32,237 nt of DNA from an uncultured Sulfolobales archaeon (GCA_938017505.1 CALIKV010000046.1:1-32237); one strand, 5' to 3'. Positions 1 through 9,541 are shown, numbered from the stretch's first letter. Made by a program: numbers and translations. Notes: generated by a model not told the origin, from the sequence alone.

Positions 1-1
1 A

Positions 2-622
<621 letters not shown>

Positions 623-767
623 TTCATTGCAAACTTCGTCAGCTTCACGTCTACGTAACCTAAACATTACCTAAATGAAGCAGTTGGGCGGCGTTATTTA
701 ACCGTCTTGAACAACCCCCCAAATCAAATTAAGTGCTTACCGGGTACTTTAAAGTGGTGAGCGACTC

Positions 768-3191
768 TTGAGGTTTAGAGAGCTTAGGGATAGCGTGAAG
801 GAGGTAATCACTGCCAAGGACTACGTTCGGTTCGTCAAGACGTTTTTAGGGGATGTGGAGCAGGCTCACCTGAGTAACGAGCGAAGAATGGTTGTTCTGA
901 GCGGTTCAGACAACGTCAGGGTTTCCGGAGTCACGGTGGACGTTGTACGGCGTTACATCAGGAGGGTGAGTAGGCTCAGAGGGGATATGAAGCTAAGCGT
1001 CGTTCATGTGTTTCACGATGAGTTCCCCGATGCGTGTTTAAGAGCGTCTATAATAAAAGACCTACTGCTCAGTAGGAGGGTTTCAGACTCACGTTTAATC
1101 ACGTTAGAGCAGACCGTGTACGAGTCCAGTAAGAAGTACCTAGGAACTACTCACGATATCCTAATCCTAGACTTAATGAATGATTTGAAGCCGAATGACG
1201 TTGGAAGGCTTCTCAGCATTGTGAGGGGTGGCGGTCTCTTAATCATGTGGACACCACCACTCCGCGTATGGGGGTCCAGCAAGACCGTGTTTAAGGTCGG
1301 TTTAACGACGCCTAGGCACCCGGAACCTAGAGACGTCTTCCTGAAGTATTTCGCCAGGAAGTTAATGACTCACGAGGGGATATACGTAGTTGACGTCGAT
1401 GAGGGCAAGTTGGTTAAGCCGGGTTGCGTGAGGAGGACGTTCGTGAGAGAGGCTAAATCCCTAGAAATACCTGGTGACACGGCATTCCCCAGAGAACTCT
1501 ACGAGCTCGCGTTGACTCAAGATCAAGTCAACGTCATCAAGCTTGTTGAGGAGCACTTGACGCCCAAGCCAGGGCGTAAGCATGTTGCTTTAGTCATCAC
1601 TTCCGACAGGGGTAGAGGCAAATCGTCGGCGGTCGGAATAGCTTTAGCAGGGCTTGTTAAGGAGTTAATGAGGTTTAAGAACAGGGTGAGGGTCGCTGTC
1701 ACGGCAAGCGAGCCTTCATCGATTCAATCGCTCATGTTGTTGGCGGAGGAGGCCCTTACTAGACTGGGTTTCAGGTTTAAGAGGGTTGTTAGGGACGGTG
1801 ACGTAATAGAGTTGAAGAACGACAGATTTAGCGTGGAGTTCTGGAAGCCTTACTCATTAGTTAAGATGAAGGCGGATCTCGTGGTCGTCGATGAGGCGGC
1901 AGGCCTGCCGGTCCCCCTCCTCCATTCCATATGGAAAAGGTTTAACAGGACTATATACGCTACGACCATTCACGGCTACGAGGGGGCTGGAAGGGGCTTT
2001 TCAGTGAGATTCCTTAAGAGGTTGAGAGAGGAACCCAGCTCTAAGTTAATTACGTATGAGATGAGAGAGCCTATAAGGTACTCCGCTGAAGACCCTGTCG
2101 AACGGTTCCAGTTCGACTCGCTCATGCTTGACGCGGAGCCTGACGAACTCGATGAGGATGATTTAAGGGATATTAAGGAGGGTAATCTCGAATACGTGTC
2201 GTACGACCCTGAATACCTGTTCTCGCCGGCTGGTGAGAGAGAGCTCCGCAGCCTCTTCGGCATCTATGTTCTGGCTCACTACAGGAACGAGCCTGATGAT
2301 TTAGGCAGGCTAGCGGACGCGCCTCATCACAGCATAAGGGCCGTTAGACTTAAGTCGTCTGGCAAGATCGTCGGTGCGGCGCAACTGGCTGAGGAGGGAG
2401 GGCTTACGGAGGAGTTGACTAACGAGCTGCTTGCTGGGGGCAAGATACCGGGGAATATAATCCCGGATAGGCTCTTAAAATACTTCAGGGCCAGGGAGTT
2501 GGGCGTGGGCGTTGGCTGGAGGATTGTGAGGATTGCAGTCCACTTGAACGCTCAGGGGATGGGGGTGGGATCTTACCTACTAAGCAAAATAGTTGAGGAA
2601 GCCAGGCTCAGTGGGTACTCGTGGGTTGGCGCGGGTTTCGGCTTAAGCGAGGAACTACTTAACTTCTGGCTTAAGAACGGCTTCAGGCTGCTTCACCTCT
2701 CACCGGACAGAAATCCCGTGAGCGGTGAGTACACGGCCCTCGTGGTCAAGCCGTTGAGTGAGGAGTGGGTCTCGCTAGTGGACTCCTGCTCGAAGGAGTT
2801 TTTAATTAGGCTCGTTGGAAGTCTGTACTCAGTATACAGGGATCTGGAGTGTGCCGTCTTATATCCGCTACTTACCTCAGGTTTGAAGGCGACGAACCTC
2901 TCAGAGAGATCCAGGCTAACCCCGACTCAGGAGGAGAGACTCAGGCTATACTTGGAGGGCCTGATGACGTACGAATCAGCCGCTGACGCTGTGAACGCTG
3001 TTGTTACCCGGTCGGCTTTGAACGGGGACTTAAAGCTCCTAACCCCTCTTGAAGGATATGTGTGTATAGGCAAGTGCTTGAAGGGCCTTACATGGGAGGA
3101 GGTTTCCCAGGAACTAAGACTACCGATCGCTAAATCCGCATCGACCTTAAGGAGAGCTGTAGGTAAGTTGACCGGTATTACCGAGGCGTGA
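768..3191 (+). CDS. tmcA: tRNA(Met) cytidine acetyltransferase TmcA
   Basis: This 807-residue protein matches TmcA/NAT10-type RNA acetyltransferases, which use ATP and acetyl-CoA to form N4-acetylcytidine in tRNA and, in some thermophilic archaea, widely in rRNA. Seen in order: an N-terminal DUF1726-like domain, an RNA helicase-like module with Walker A DRGRGKSS (about residue 280) and a DEAA Walker B (about 373), and a GNAT acetyltransferase domain with the acetyl-CoA loop QGMGVG (about 594), followed by a C-terminal tRNA-binding tail. Length is normal for the family. The start is TTG at 768, seven bases after a GGTGA-type ribosome binding site; no better in-frame start lies upstream. Confidence 0.95.
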   Translation: MRFRELRDSVKEVITAKDYVRFVKTFLGDVEQAHLSNERRMVVLSGSDNVRVSGVTVDVVRRYIRRVSRLRGDMKLSVVHVFHDEFPDACLRASIIKDLLLSRRVSDSRLITLEQTVYESSKKYLGTTHDILILDLMNDLKPNDVGRLLSIVRGGGLLIMWTPPLRVWGSSKTVFKVGLTTPRHPEPRDVFLKYFARKLMTHEGIYVVDVDEGKLVKPGCVRRTFVREAKSLEIPGDTAFPRELYELALTQDQVNVIKLVEEHLTPKPGRKHVALVITSDRGRGKSSAVGIALAGLVKELMRFKNRVRVAVTASEPSSIQSLMLLAEEALTRLGFRFKRVVRDGDVIELKNDRFSVEFWKPYSLVKMKADLVVVDEAAGLPVPLLHSIWKRFNRTIYATTIHGYEGAGRGFSVRFLKRLREEPSSKLITYEMREPIRYSAEDPVERFQFDSLMLDAEPDELDEDDLRDIKEGNLEYVSYDPEYLFSPAGERELRSLFGIYVLAHYRNEPDDLGRLADAPHHSIRAVRLKSSGKIVGAAQLAEEGGLTEELTNELLAGGKIPGNIIPDRLLKYFRARELGVGVGWRIVRIAVHLNAQGMGVGSYLLSKIVEEARLSGYSWVGAGFGLSEELLNFWLKNGFRLLHLSPDRNPVSGEYTALVVKPLSEEWVSLVDSCSKEFLIRLVGSLYSVYRDLECAVLYPLLTSGLKATNLSERSRLTPTQEERLRLYLEGLMTYESAADAVNAVVTRSALNGDLKLLTPLEGYVCIGKCLKGLTWEEVSQELRLPIAKSASTLRRAVGKLTGITEA

Positions 3192-3221
3192 GGGGAGGGG
3201 AAGGTCAACTGGCTCAATAAA

Positions 3222-3231
3222 TTTATTTAAA
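3222..3231 (+). promoter_or_regulatory. TATA box for acdA
   Basis: TTTATTTAAA lies in the short gap after tmcA and about 35 bp before the chosen acdA start, a normal archaeal TATA position for a short leader. Confidence 0.55.
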
Positions 3232-3263
3232 AGACTTCTAACTTAATATGGAGGTTGTTAGCG

Positions 3264-4643
3264 GTGGATCTGGAGGCGCTGTTCAAGCCTGAGTCTATAG
3301 CCGTGGTGGGTGCGTCAAGGACTCCTGGTAAGATCGGGTATGAGATAGTTAGAAACCTGAAGGAGTACGGGTATTCGGGCAGGGTATATCCTGTAAACCC
3401 TCAGGCCAGGGAGATACTCGGTCTTAAGAGCTACCCAAGCATCTCAGCAATCCCTGATAAAATTGATATGGTGGTGGTCTCCGTCCCAGCGGCTATGGTT
3501 CCCGACGTCGTGGAGGAGGCTGGGAGGAAGGGGGCTAAAGTAGCTGTTGTTATATCGTCGGGTTTTAAGGAGGTTGGAAGGCAGGATCTCGAGGACGAGG
3601 TTGTGGAAAGGGCTAGGAAGTACGGTATGCGGGTCTTAGGCCCTAACATATTCGGCGTTGTGTATTCACCGGCCAGGATTAACGCGTCCTTCGGTCCTAA
3701 GGACGTGATTCCCGGACACGTGGCTTTCGTGACTCAGTCAGGCGCGTTGGGGATAGCGCTGATGGGAATGACCATAGTTGAGAGGATAGGTGTTTCAGCG
3801 ATAGTGAGTATCGGGAATAAATCAGATATTGACGACGCGGATCTCCTAGAGTACCTAGTCAACGACGACGCCACTAAGGTCATCCTGATATACCTTGAGG
3901 GTGTTAAGGATGGCAAGAGGTTCATAGAAGTTGCTCGCAGGGTCTCAGCGATTAAGCCTATAATAGTGATTAAGGCCGGTAGGACTGAGGTCGGTGCTAA
4001 GGCAGTCGCTTCACACACGGGATCGCTTGCTGGCAACGTAGTCATTTATTCGTCAGTGTTCAAGCAGACTGGAATACTTGAAGCAAGGAACATTGAGGAG
4101 GCGTTTGACTGGGCTAGGGCCCTCTCATACCTACCGGAGTATAAGAACGGGGATTTAGTGGTCGTCACTAACGGCGGTGGCGCGGGAGTGATGGTAACTG
4201 ACACGCTGGCATTGAACGGTGTCTACCTGTCATCACCTCCCGAGAAACTCGTTAAAGAGATTAAGCCAAAGCTACCTGGGTTCGCCTCTCTCGGCAACCC
4301 GATAGACGTCACAGGCATGATAACTAATGAGGGGTACGTAGATACGGTCATCTCATCCCTACTCAATGATGATGTCGGGGCTGTCTTAGCGGTGTATTGC
4401 CAGACAGCGGTGACGGACCCGACCATAATCGCAGGCCTCATCATCAGGAAAATCAAGGAGATGGGAGGCCTCTCGAAGCCGTTAGTGGCCTCGATGATCG
4501 GTGGTGAGGAGGTTTACTGGGCTATACAGAAACTGAATGACGCCGGCATTCCAGCATATCCGACGCCTGAGAGAGCGGCTTCGTCAATCGCTTCGTTAAT
4601 CAACTATAGCAAGATACGTAAGAGACTCACCGGAAACGCTTAA
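3264..4643 (+). CDS. acdA: Acetate--CoA ligase (ADP-forming) alpha subunit
   Basis: This 459-residue protein is the alpha subunit of ADP-forming acyl-CoA synthetase, which converts acetyl-CoA (or another acyl-CoA), ADP and phosphate to the acid, CoA and ATP at the end of archaeal fermentation. It has the CoA-binding Rossmann start VVGASRTPGKIG (about residues 14-25), the succinyl-CoA synthetase-like segment VTQSGALG, and the phosphorylated histidine in VASHTGSLAG (about His251). The beta subunit (ATP-grasp) is not next door, so this is a split enzyme rather than the fused form. GTG at 3264 is preferred because a GGAGG site ends nine bases before it; TTG at 3255 directly abuts that site. Whether it prefers acetate, branched-chain or aryl acids cannot be told. 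Confidence 0.9.
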   Translation: MDLEALFKPESIAVVGASRTPGKIGYEIVRNLKEYGYSGRVYPVNPQAREILGLKSYPSISAIPDKIDMVVVSVPAAMVPDVVEEAGRKGAKVAVVISSGFKEVGRQDLEDEVVERARKYGMRVLGPNIFGVVYSPARINASFGPKDVIPGHVAFVTQSGALGIALMGMTIVERIGVSAIVSIGNKSDIDDADLLEYLVNDDATKVILIYLEGVKDGKRFIEVARRVSAIKPIIVIKAGRTEVGAKAVASHTGSLAGNVVIYSSVFKQTGILEARNIEEAFDWARALSYLPEYKNGDLVVVTNGGGAGVMVTDTLALNGVYLSSPPEKLVKEIKPKLPGFASLGNPIDVTGMITNEGYVDTVISSLLNDDVGAVLAVYCQTAVTDPTIIAGLIIRKIKEMGGLSKPLVASMIGGEEVYWAIQKLNDAGIPAYPTPERAASSIASLINYSKIRKRLTGNA

Positions 4644-4679
4644 AAATTCCCAAGATTCACTATCAGGAGGTGGATAGGA

Positions 4680-5012
4680 ATGGAGTACGTGTACGCGTCG
4701 CTGCTCCTTCACACCGCCGGTAAGGAGATAAGCGAGGAGAGTATCCGGAGGGTCTTAGATGCGGCCGGCGTTAAGGTGGACGAAGTACGGGTCAAGATGC
4801 TAGTCGCCGCTCTCAAGGAGATAAATATTGACGAAGTACTTAAGCAGGCGGTGACGCCAGTAGTGGCGGCCACCCCCGTAGCGGCTCCCACGCCGGCGAC
4901 CCCAGCCCAGCAACCAGCCCCGGCTAAGGAAGAGGCTAAGGAGAAGGAGGAGGAAGAGAAGGAAGTAAGTGAGGAGGAGATAGCTGAGGGTATCTCATCC
5001 CTCTTCGGTTAA
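4680..5012 (+). CDS. rpl12: 50S ribosomal protein P1 (archaeal L12)
   Basis: This 110-residue acidic stalk protein has the archaeal/eukaryal P1 layout: a helical dimerisation domain ([18 protein letters not shown]...), an Ala/Pro-rich hinge (about residues 58-82), a run of charged Lys/Glu residues, and the C-terminal GISSLFG tail that recruits elongation factors. ATG at 4680 follows AGGAGGTG by seven bases. It usually lies downstream of the L1 and L10 genes, but here it stands alone behind acdA, 36 bp after its stop, and is followed by a T-rich terminator-like stretch. Cotranscription with acdA is possible. Confidence 0.95.
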   Translation: MEYVYASLLLHTAGKEISEESIRRVLDAAGVKVDEVRVKMLVAALKEINIDEVLKQAVTPVVAATPVAAPTPATPAQQPAPAKEEAKEKEEEEKEVSEEEIAEGISSLFG

Positions 5013-5055
5013 ACCAAGTGCTAGGAGGACGTTTAGGAGTTTCTGTATTGGAAGA

Positions 5056-5067
5056 CTTTTTTCTTTT
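5056..5067 (+). terminator. T-rich terminator after rpl12
   Basis: A run of CTTTTTTCTTTT about 45 bp after the rpl12 stop resembles an archaeal oligo-T terminator. The next gene has its own TATA box just beyond. Confidence 0.5.
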
Positions 5068-5079
5068 ATCCCCCATACA

Positions 5080-5089
5080 ATTTATTAAC
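5080..5089 (+). promoter_or_regulatory. TATA box for the Lrp-like gene cluster
   Basis: ATTTATTAAC lies about 40 bp before the Lrp-like start, placing transcription initiation near 5111, just upstream of the AAGGTG ribosome binding site. Confidence 0.5.
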
Positions 5090-5124
5090 CTAATAGGGGT
5101 ACTTTTAATGTAAGGTGTTTGAGA

Positions 5125-5613
5125 ATGTATAACGATCTGATCGATAAAAAAGACGCTGTAATCTTACATGAGTTAAGCAGTAACTCAAGAATTCCGATAG
5201 TTAAGATAGCAAATACCCTATCTATATCCGACGTCGCTGTTAAGAGAAGGTTGGTTAAGCTGGAGGAGAGTGGGATAATAAAGAAGTATACCTTCATAGC
5301 CAATAACAAGAAACTCGGCTACAACATAGTAGCCTTAATAGGCATTAACACGTACCCTGATAAATTGCTTGACGCTATTAAGGTCATTAAGGAGAGAGAC
5401 AACGTGACCTTCATAGCCTTGACGTCCGGCGATCACAACCTGATCGTTGAGATGTGGGCTGAGAACTCTGAGAAACTGAGCAAGGATGTGGAGGAGTTGA
5501 GAAGTGTGCCCGGGGTCTCGGGGGTTTACCCGTCCATGTTGCTTGACGTCATCAAGGAGAGAGAGCCCATACCTGAGAGGTTCTTTAGGGACGTGCTTGA
5601 GAAGGGTCCTTAA
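5125..5613 (+). CDS. Lrp/AsnC-family transcriptional regulator
   Basis: This 162-residue protein has the two-domain Lrp/AsnC shape: an N-terminal helix-turn-helix (about residues 8-55, with SRIPIVKIANTLSISDVAVK and the following ...LEESGIIKKYT) and a C-terminal RAM/effector domain (about 65-140, with NIVALIGINTYP and FIALTSGDHNLIVEMWA). Such proteins bind as dimers or octamers and often sense amino acids; the effector here is unknown. ATG at 5125 is chosen because AAGGTG lies eight bases upstream; TTG at 5119 would abut that site. It is followed by the UPF0282 and radical SAM genes on the same strand and may be in one transcript with them. Confidence 0.88.
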   Translation: MYNDLIDKKDAVILHELSSNSRIPIVKIANTLSISDVAVKRRLVKLEESGIIKKYTFIANNKKLGYNIVALIGINTYPDKLLDAIKVIKERDNVTFIALTSGDHNLIVEMWAENSEKLSKDVEELRSVPGVSGVYPSMLLDVIKEREPIPERFFRDVLEKGP

Positions 5614-5630
5614 GAGCTTTCTCGGTGTCG

Positions 5631-6494
5631 ATGACGAGGGTCGAGCTAATAGGGTTTGATAGTCTCGGCATAAGGTCCATGGCCACGTTCATGGAGTCCC
5701 CAGACGTGACTATATTCGTGGATCCAGCTGTGTCTATAGCGCCGATCAGATACGGGCTGCCCCCGCATGAAGTTGAGTTAAGGAGGTTGGAAGAGGTAGC
5801 GGCTAGAATCACCTCGAGAGCCTATGAGTCCGAGGTGATCGTGATCACTCATTACCACTATGACCACCACGACCTCGGGGAACTAGTGCCCGTCGACATC
5901 TACAGGGGTAAGGTTGTCCTCATAAAGGACCCTAGGAACAACATTAACGTGTCTCAACGCATCCGGGCCTCTAGGTTCCTCAAACGAATTGAGGGGCTTC
6001 CGAAGGAGATTAAGGTGGCCGACTACAGAACCCTCACACATAGGGAGACCTCCATCACCGTTTCAAGTCCTACGCCTCACGGGCCGAGTTCTAAACTGGG
6101 GTACGTAGTTCAGGTCTTCGTTAAGGACCCCGAAAGCTCGGTTCTTCACACCTCCGACGTTGAGGGCCCCGTTAACGACGACGCTCTAGCCTTCATGCTC
6201 AATAACCCGGCGGATCTAGTGATAGTCGACGGCCCGCCGACCTATCTCTCAGGGCTTAGGAAGGACGTGAGCGACCTTGACGTAGCGGTGCTTAAGTTGA
6301 CACAGTACCTTTCCTCAAGCAACCCGAGGTACCTCGTACTGGATCATCACCTCCTCAGGGACTTGAATTACCTCAGGGTTTACGAGGGTCTGAGACCGCG
6401 TCTGAGGGGGGCTAGATTGATGACCGCCGCTGAATATATGGGGAGGGATCCCGATCTTCTTGAGGCAAGAAGGAAGGAGCTCTATGAAGGCTGA
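5631..6494 (+). CDS. UPF0282-family metallo-beta-lactamase-fold hydrolase
   Basis: The 287-residue protein carries the metallo-beta-lactamase signature HYHYDH (His74, His76, Asp78, His79) and the archaeal UPF0282 opening SLGIRSMATFMESPDVTIFVDP followed by YGLPPHEVEL, in short segments I recognise as typical of that family. Later metal-ligand candidates are the His of TPHGPSSKLGY, the HTSDVEG segment and LDHHLLRD. Substrate and role are not established for the family. ATG 5631 is used; GTG 5625 two codons upstream is an equal alternative, and no strong ribosome binding site decides between them. It starts 17 bp after the Lrp-like gene and overlaps the radical SAM gene by 11 bp, so translation of the two is probably coupled. 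Confidence 0.85.
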   Translation: MTRVELIGFDSLGIRSMATFMESPDVTIFVDPAVSIAPIRYGLPPHEVELRRLEEVAARITSRAYESEVIVITHYHYDHHDLGELVPVDIYRGKVVLIKDPRNNINVSQRIRASRFLKRIEGLPKEIKVADYRTLTHRETSITVSSPTPHGPSSKLGYVVQVFVKDPESSVLHTSDVEGPVNDDALAFMLNNPADLVIVDGPPTYLSGLRKDVSDLDVAVLKLTQYLSSSNPRYLVLDHHLLRDLNYLRVYEGLRPRLRGARLMTAAEYMGRDPDLLEARRKELYEG

Positions 6495-7263
6495 GGAGAA
6501 CTTGTACAACCCTCTCGAGCTCTCGAGAGCTGTTGAGGGTCTAGTGACCAGGCGTTCGGGCAGTCTGGTTGAGAGGAAGTACTTCAGGTTCAGGGGGGGT
6601 AGGTGGTACGGAGGCATCTCCTCAGCTGACGTGATAGGATGTAATTTAAGGTGTAGGTTCTGCTGGGCTTGGTACTTCAGAGACAGACACGACCTCGGCT
6701 ACTTCTTAAGCCCTCAAGAAGTCTTCAAGAGATTAACCAGTATAGCCACGAAGGAGGGTTATAAGTACTTAAGGCTGACTGGAGGGGAGCCCACCATATC
6801 CAGGGAGCACTTAATAGAGGTCCTCAAGCTCGTTGAGAACTCGAAACACTCCTTCATAATCGAGACTAACGGCATCTTGATAGGTGCTGACTCAAGTTAC
6901 GCTGAGGAGCTCTCCAAGTTCAGCAACGTGTACACTAGGATATCCTTCAAGGGCACGAACCCGCGGGAATTCGCAACACTCACTGGAGCCGTCCCCGAAG
7001 CCTTTAACCTCCAGTTACATGCACTTAGAAACCTCCTAGACGCCGGACTGGAGCCAGGCAGGGACTTCGGGGTTGCAGCGATGATAGGCTTCAGTCCGGA
7101 TGAGAACATAGCTAAGTTCGTGGTGACGCTATCCGCGATAGACGAGAGGCTGGTTGATGTTGATTGGGAGTACGTGCTTACATACCCTCACGTGATGAAG
7201 TTATTAAGGCGGTACAACCTGAAGCCCATTAGGACTTACAGCCCTGAAGAGGTTAAGGATTGA
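6484..7263 (+). CDS. Radical SAM protein of unknown substrate
   Basis: This 259-residue protein has the 4Fe-4S cluster motif CNLRCRFC (Cys53, Cys57, Cys60) followed by an aromatic, and the radical SAM GGEP motif in LRLTGGEPTIS (about 97-107), so it should cleave S-adenosylmethionine to a radical. The segment before the cysteines (GGRWYGGISSADVIG) resembles a group of uncharacterised archaeal radical SAM Fe-S oxidoreductases (COG5014-like, from memory). There is no SPASM-type extra cysteine cluster. ATG at 6484 lies inside the end of the UPF0282 gene after an AAGGAG site; an earlier TTG at 6460 lacks such a site. Its stop is 10 bp from the stop of the convergent next gene. Confidence 0.85.
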   Translation: MKAEENLYNPLELSRAVEGLVTRRSGSLVERKYFRFRGGRWYGGISSADVIGCNLRCRFCWAWYFRDRHDLGYFLSPQEVFKRLTSIATKEGYKYLRLTGGEPTISREHLIEVLKLVENSKHSFIIETNGILIGADSSYAEELSKFSNVYTRISFKGTNPREFATLTGAVPEAFNLQLHALRNLLDAGLEPGRDFGVAAMIGFSPDENIAKFVVTLSAIDERLVDVDWEYVLTYPHVMKLLRRYNLKPIRTYSPEEVKD

Positions 7264-7273
7264 CGCAAGGATT

Positions 7274-8440
7274 TCAGAGCGGTTCAGGAGCTTCTCTAAG
7301 CTGGTTCAATACGTAATTCCTGATCTCCGTGAGCGTGGGCACTCCCCTGACCACCTTCCCGTCGCGAATCCACTCAATCATGATGTCCTCGCCGCATACA
7401 CGCGGTTCGCCGTTGAAAGGCGTTATCTCGTAGTTCAGGGTCCCACATCTCCATACCTTCTTAGCGCCCGGCCACTTGCCTTTCTTCGTATGGGGTACCC
7501 ATCCACTCACGTGGAGCTTCTCAACTATATCCATGCTTAGGTCGATCGACGGTGGGAAGGTTATGGAGGTCCCAACCCCAAACCCGTCGACGAGCTCCCT
7601 TAACTCCTTGACGGTTTCCTCGGTGAGGCCTCCACTCACGTATATTTTAACTTCCTCCTTGCCGTAGAGCTTCAGGGTCCACTTTATCTCCTCAACCATG
7701 GCCTTAATGTCCCCTCTCCTGCTTCTAGGCGTATCTATTCTTACACCGTAGAGTTTATCTCCCAAGGCCTTGACAGCTTCAAGGGTTGAGAACCTCTCGT
7801 CGTTGTACGTGTCTATTAGAGCTATCCTCGGCACGTCAGGCTCTACAACCTCGTCGAAAGCCTTCCAGGCGGATACCTCATCATCGAACGTGAGTATTAG
7901 AGCGTGAGGCATGGTGCCTGACGGCTTAACGCCGAGAGTCTCAGCGTTAAACGCTCCTGAGACGCCGTCCATACCGCCTAAGTACGTGGCCCTATCAAGC
8001 ATGGGGTGAATAGCCGGGTGGGCGCTCCTTAAACCGAAGTAGAGGAAGGTCTTATCGAGGGCTAAACGCTTGAACCTCGCCGCCTTAGACGCCACTGACG
8101 TGTAGTGTCTTAGAATACCAAGTAACGGGGTCTCGAACTCACACATGTCGTAGTAGCTCCCCTCAACAACCATGACCGGGGTATTCTCCCTTATGAGGGT
8201 TCCTTCAGGAAGCGAGTAGACCGTAAGCGGTTTACCCCTGAGTAAGTAGAGCGCTTCCTCAAGCCCTGCATATACAGCCCACTGATAACCTCTCGGGAGG
8301 TCTAGGACGTGGACCTCCATCCTAACCCTCACATCCTGCATACCCTTAGCCTTCAGGATCTTCTTCGTCCTAACGAAGTAGATATCCGTTACCCTACCAC
8401 CCAGTATGTCCTCTTCCTTCGATATGTAGAGCCTCAACAT
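7274..8440 (-). CDS. Nicotinate phosphoribosyltransferase (archaeal type)
   Basis: This 388-residue enzyme should join nicotinate and PRPP to give nicotinate mononucleotide in NAD salvage. Motifs typical of archaeal family members include VTDIYFVRT, the FETPLLGILRH segment, AHPAIHPMLDRATYLGGMDG, the substrate loop GTMPHAL, RIDTPRSRRGD, and the phosphate-binding VSGGLTEETV and GVGTSI. The C-terminal zinc-knuckle region keeps only two Cys positions (WRCG and RVCGE) where some archaeal relatives have four. I chose ATG at 8440: a TATA box centred near 8474 predicts initiation at about 8447, giving an almost leaderless mRNA. GTG starts at 8446 and 8455 are possible. Its upstream neighbour is an unknown protein on the same strand. 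Confidence 0.92.
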   Translation of the reverse strand: MLRLYISKEEDILGGRVTDIYFVRTKKILKAKGMQDVRVRMEVHVLDLPRGYQWAVYAGLEEALYLLRGKPLTVYSLPEGTLIRENTPVMVVEGSYYDMCEFETPLLGILRHYTSVASKAARFKRLALDKTFLYFGLRSAHPAIHPMLDRATYLGGMDGVSGAFNAETLGVKPSGTMPHALILTFDDEVSAWKAFDEVVEPDVPRIALIDTYNDERFSTLEAVKALGDKLYGVRIDTPRSRRGDIKAMVEEIKWTLKLYGKEEVKIYVSGGLTEETVKELRELVDGFGVGTSITFPPSIDLSMDIVEKLHVSGWVPHTKKGKWPGAKKVWRCGTLNYEITPFNGEPRVCGEDIMIEWIRDGKVVRGVPTLTEIRNYVLNQLREAPEPL

Positions 8441-8470
8441 TCCCACCAAAAACACAAGGAGGTAAGCCTT

Positions 8471-8478
8471 TAAATAAA
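8471..8478 (-). promoter_or_regulatory. TATA box for nicotinate phosphoribosyltransferase gene
   Basis: On the minus strand this reads TTTATTTA, about 27 bp before the predicted transcription start, in the gap before the start codon of this gene and right after the stop of the gene upstream. Confidence 0.55.
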
Positions 8479-8479
8479 T

Positions 8480-8878
8480 TCATTTACTCTTGAGTCCTGA
8501 AACCCACCTAACTAACTCGTCGGCGACCTCGTTTTCAACAACGTTAAATTCCACTAAATCCCTAACGTACTCCTGGAAGTTATCCACGTGTATGAACTGA
8601 ACGAATTCATCACCTACCTCCACCACGTAATCGCTCAACACAACGTATTCCACGTACTTCCCGTCCCTAGTCATTAATGTGAAGGTAGGTGTCTTGAGCG
8701 CGTCGACGTAGGTCTTGATGAGGCAGTAATCGTAGCCTTCGTATAGGATCCCTTCCCTTAACCCAGGCACGCCTTCACAGAGCCCTGCTTTACAGAAGTC
8801 CCTGCACGCTTCAGATATCTCGGCAACCTTGCTGAGCAACTCCTCCTCAATCCTGTTCAGTCCCACACCCCTCACCAC
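8480..8878 (-). CDS. Uncharacterised protein, 132 aa
   Basis: I do not recognise this protein. It has a cysteine-containing N-terminal third (EACRDFCKAGLCEGV, Cys at about residues 24, 28 and 33), then a mixed alpha/beta region, and a helical C-terminus. There is no signal peptide or membrane segment. The three closely placed cysteines could bind metal, but no complete motif is visible. The start is GTG at 8878; a TTTAAAG box centred about 25 bp upstream fits a leaderless start there. It lies 39 bp upstream of the nicotinate phosphoribosyltransferase gene on the same strand, but that gene has its own TATA box. Confidence 0.7.
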   Translation of the reverse strand: MVRGVGLNRIEEELLSKVAEISEACRDFCKAGLCEGVPGLREGILYEGYDYCLIKTYVDALKTPTFTLMTRDGKYVEYVVLSDYVVEVGDEFVQFIHVDNFQEYVRDLVEFNVVENEVADELVRWVSGLKSK

Positions 8879-9001
8879 TCAACGATTCGCCTCACCTCTT
8901 TAAAGGCTGCTTTCTTCTCGGAGACCTCGAAGGAGCGCTTACGTCCTTAGCTTTACCTGAAGGTGGGACGACGCTGCTCTTCTTGCTCTAAGGGTTAAGT
9001 C

Positions 9002-9541
9002 TCAAGGCAGGTCAAGTGTTCCTTCGCTTAACGGGATGCCGTACCTCTCCATGTACGTGATCTCCCTTAAGTCCTTCCTTTTCTTCGGTTCCGGTTGCTC
9101 AGCCGGCCATCCGATAGCGAAGAGCGCTATCGGGATGTAGTTGTTCGGTGCTTTGACGAACTCGCGGAATTCCTCCACGTTCCTAAGGGTCTGGATCCAC
9201 ACAGCACCGAGGCCCATGCAGTGTAGCGCGAGCCAGAAATACATTGCAGCCAAAGACGTGTCCACCATATACGAGGTCGGCGACTCATCGACGTTCGCAA
9301 GTACCATGACAGCCGCTCTAGCCGTGGCGAGCGGTCCGGCGTGATGAAGCTTCTCGGTAAGCTCCCTGAGCTTCCTCACGTCACGTACGATCACGAACCT
9401 CCATGGCTGTCTGTTACCGGCGCTGGGCGCGTATCTAGCAACTTCAATAGCCCTTAGGAGGCTCTCTAGAGGCACTTCCTCATCTCTAAAGACCCTGACG
9501 CTCCTCCTCTTAAGCAGGCTTTCAACACAAGCCTCACTCAC
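9002..9541 (-). CDS. Nitroreductase-family FMN protein
   Basis: This 179-residue protein has the FMN-binding nitroreductase layout: RRSVR near residue 12, the flavin-site segment APSAGNRQPWRF (about 38-49), a helical dimer interface (AAMYFWLALHCMGLGAVWIQ, in which MGLG is characteristic), and the C-terminal FAIGWPAE. Such proteins use NAD(P)H to reduce nitroaromatics, quinones or flavins, and specificity cannot be read from sequence. Length is that of short single-domain members. GTG at 9541 follows GGTGGG by six bases. It is divergent from mgtE. Confidence 0.9.
   Translation of the reverse strand: MSEACVESLLKRRSVRVFRDEEVPLESLLRAIEVARYAPSAGNRQPWRFVIVRDVRKLRELTEKLHHAGPLATARAAVMVLANVDESPTSYMVDTSLAAMYFWLALHCMGLGAVWIQTLRNVEEFREFVKAPNNYIPIALFAIGWPAEQPEPKKRKDLREITYMERYGIPLSEGTLDLP

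Noticed and set aside
1976-2263. Long minus-strand open frame inside tmcA
   Set aside because: It is antisense to a strongly conserved gene, with serine-rich low-complexity text and no start signals.
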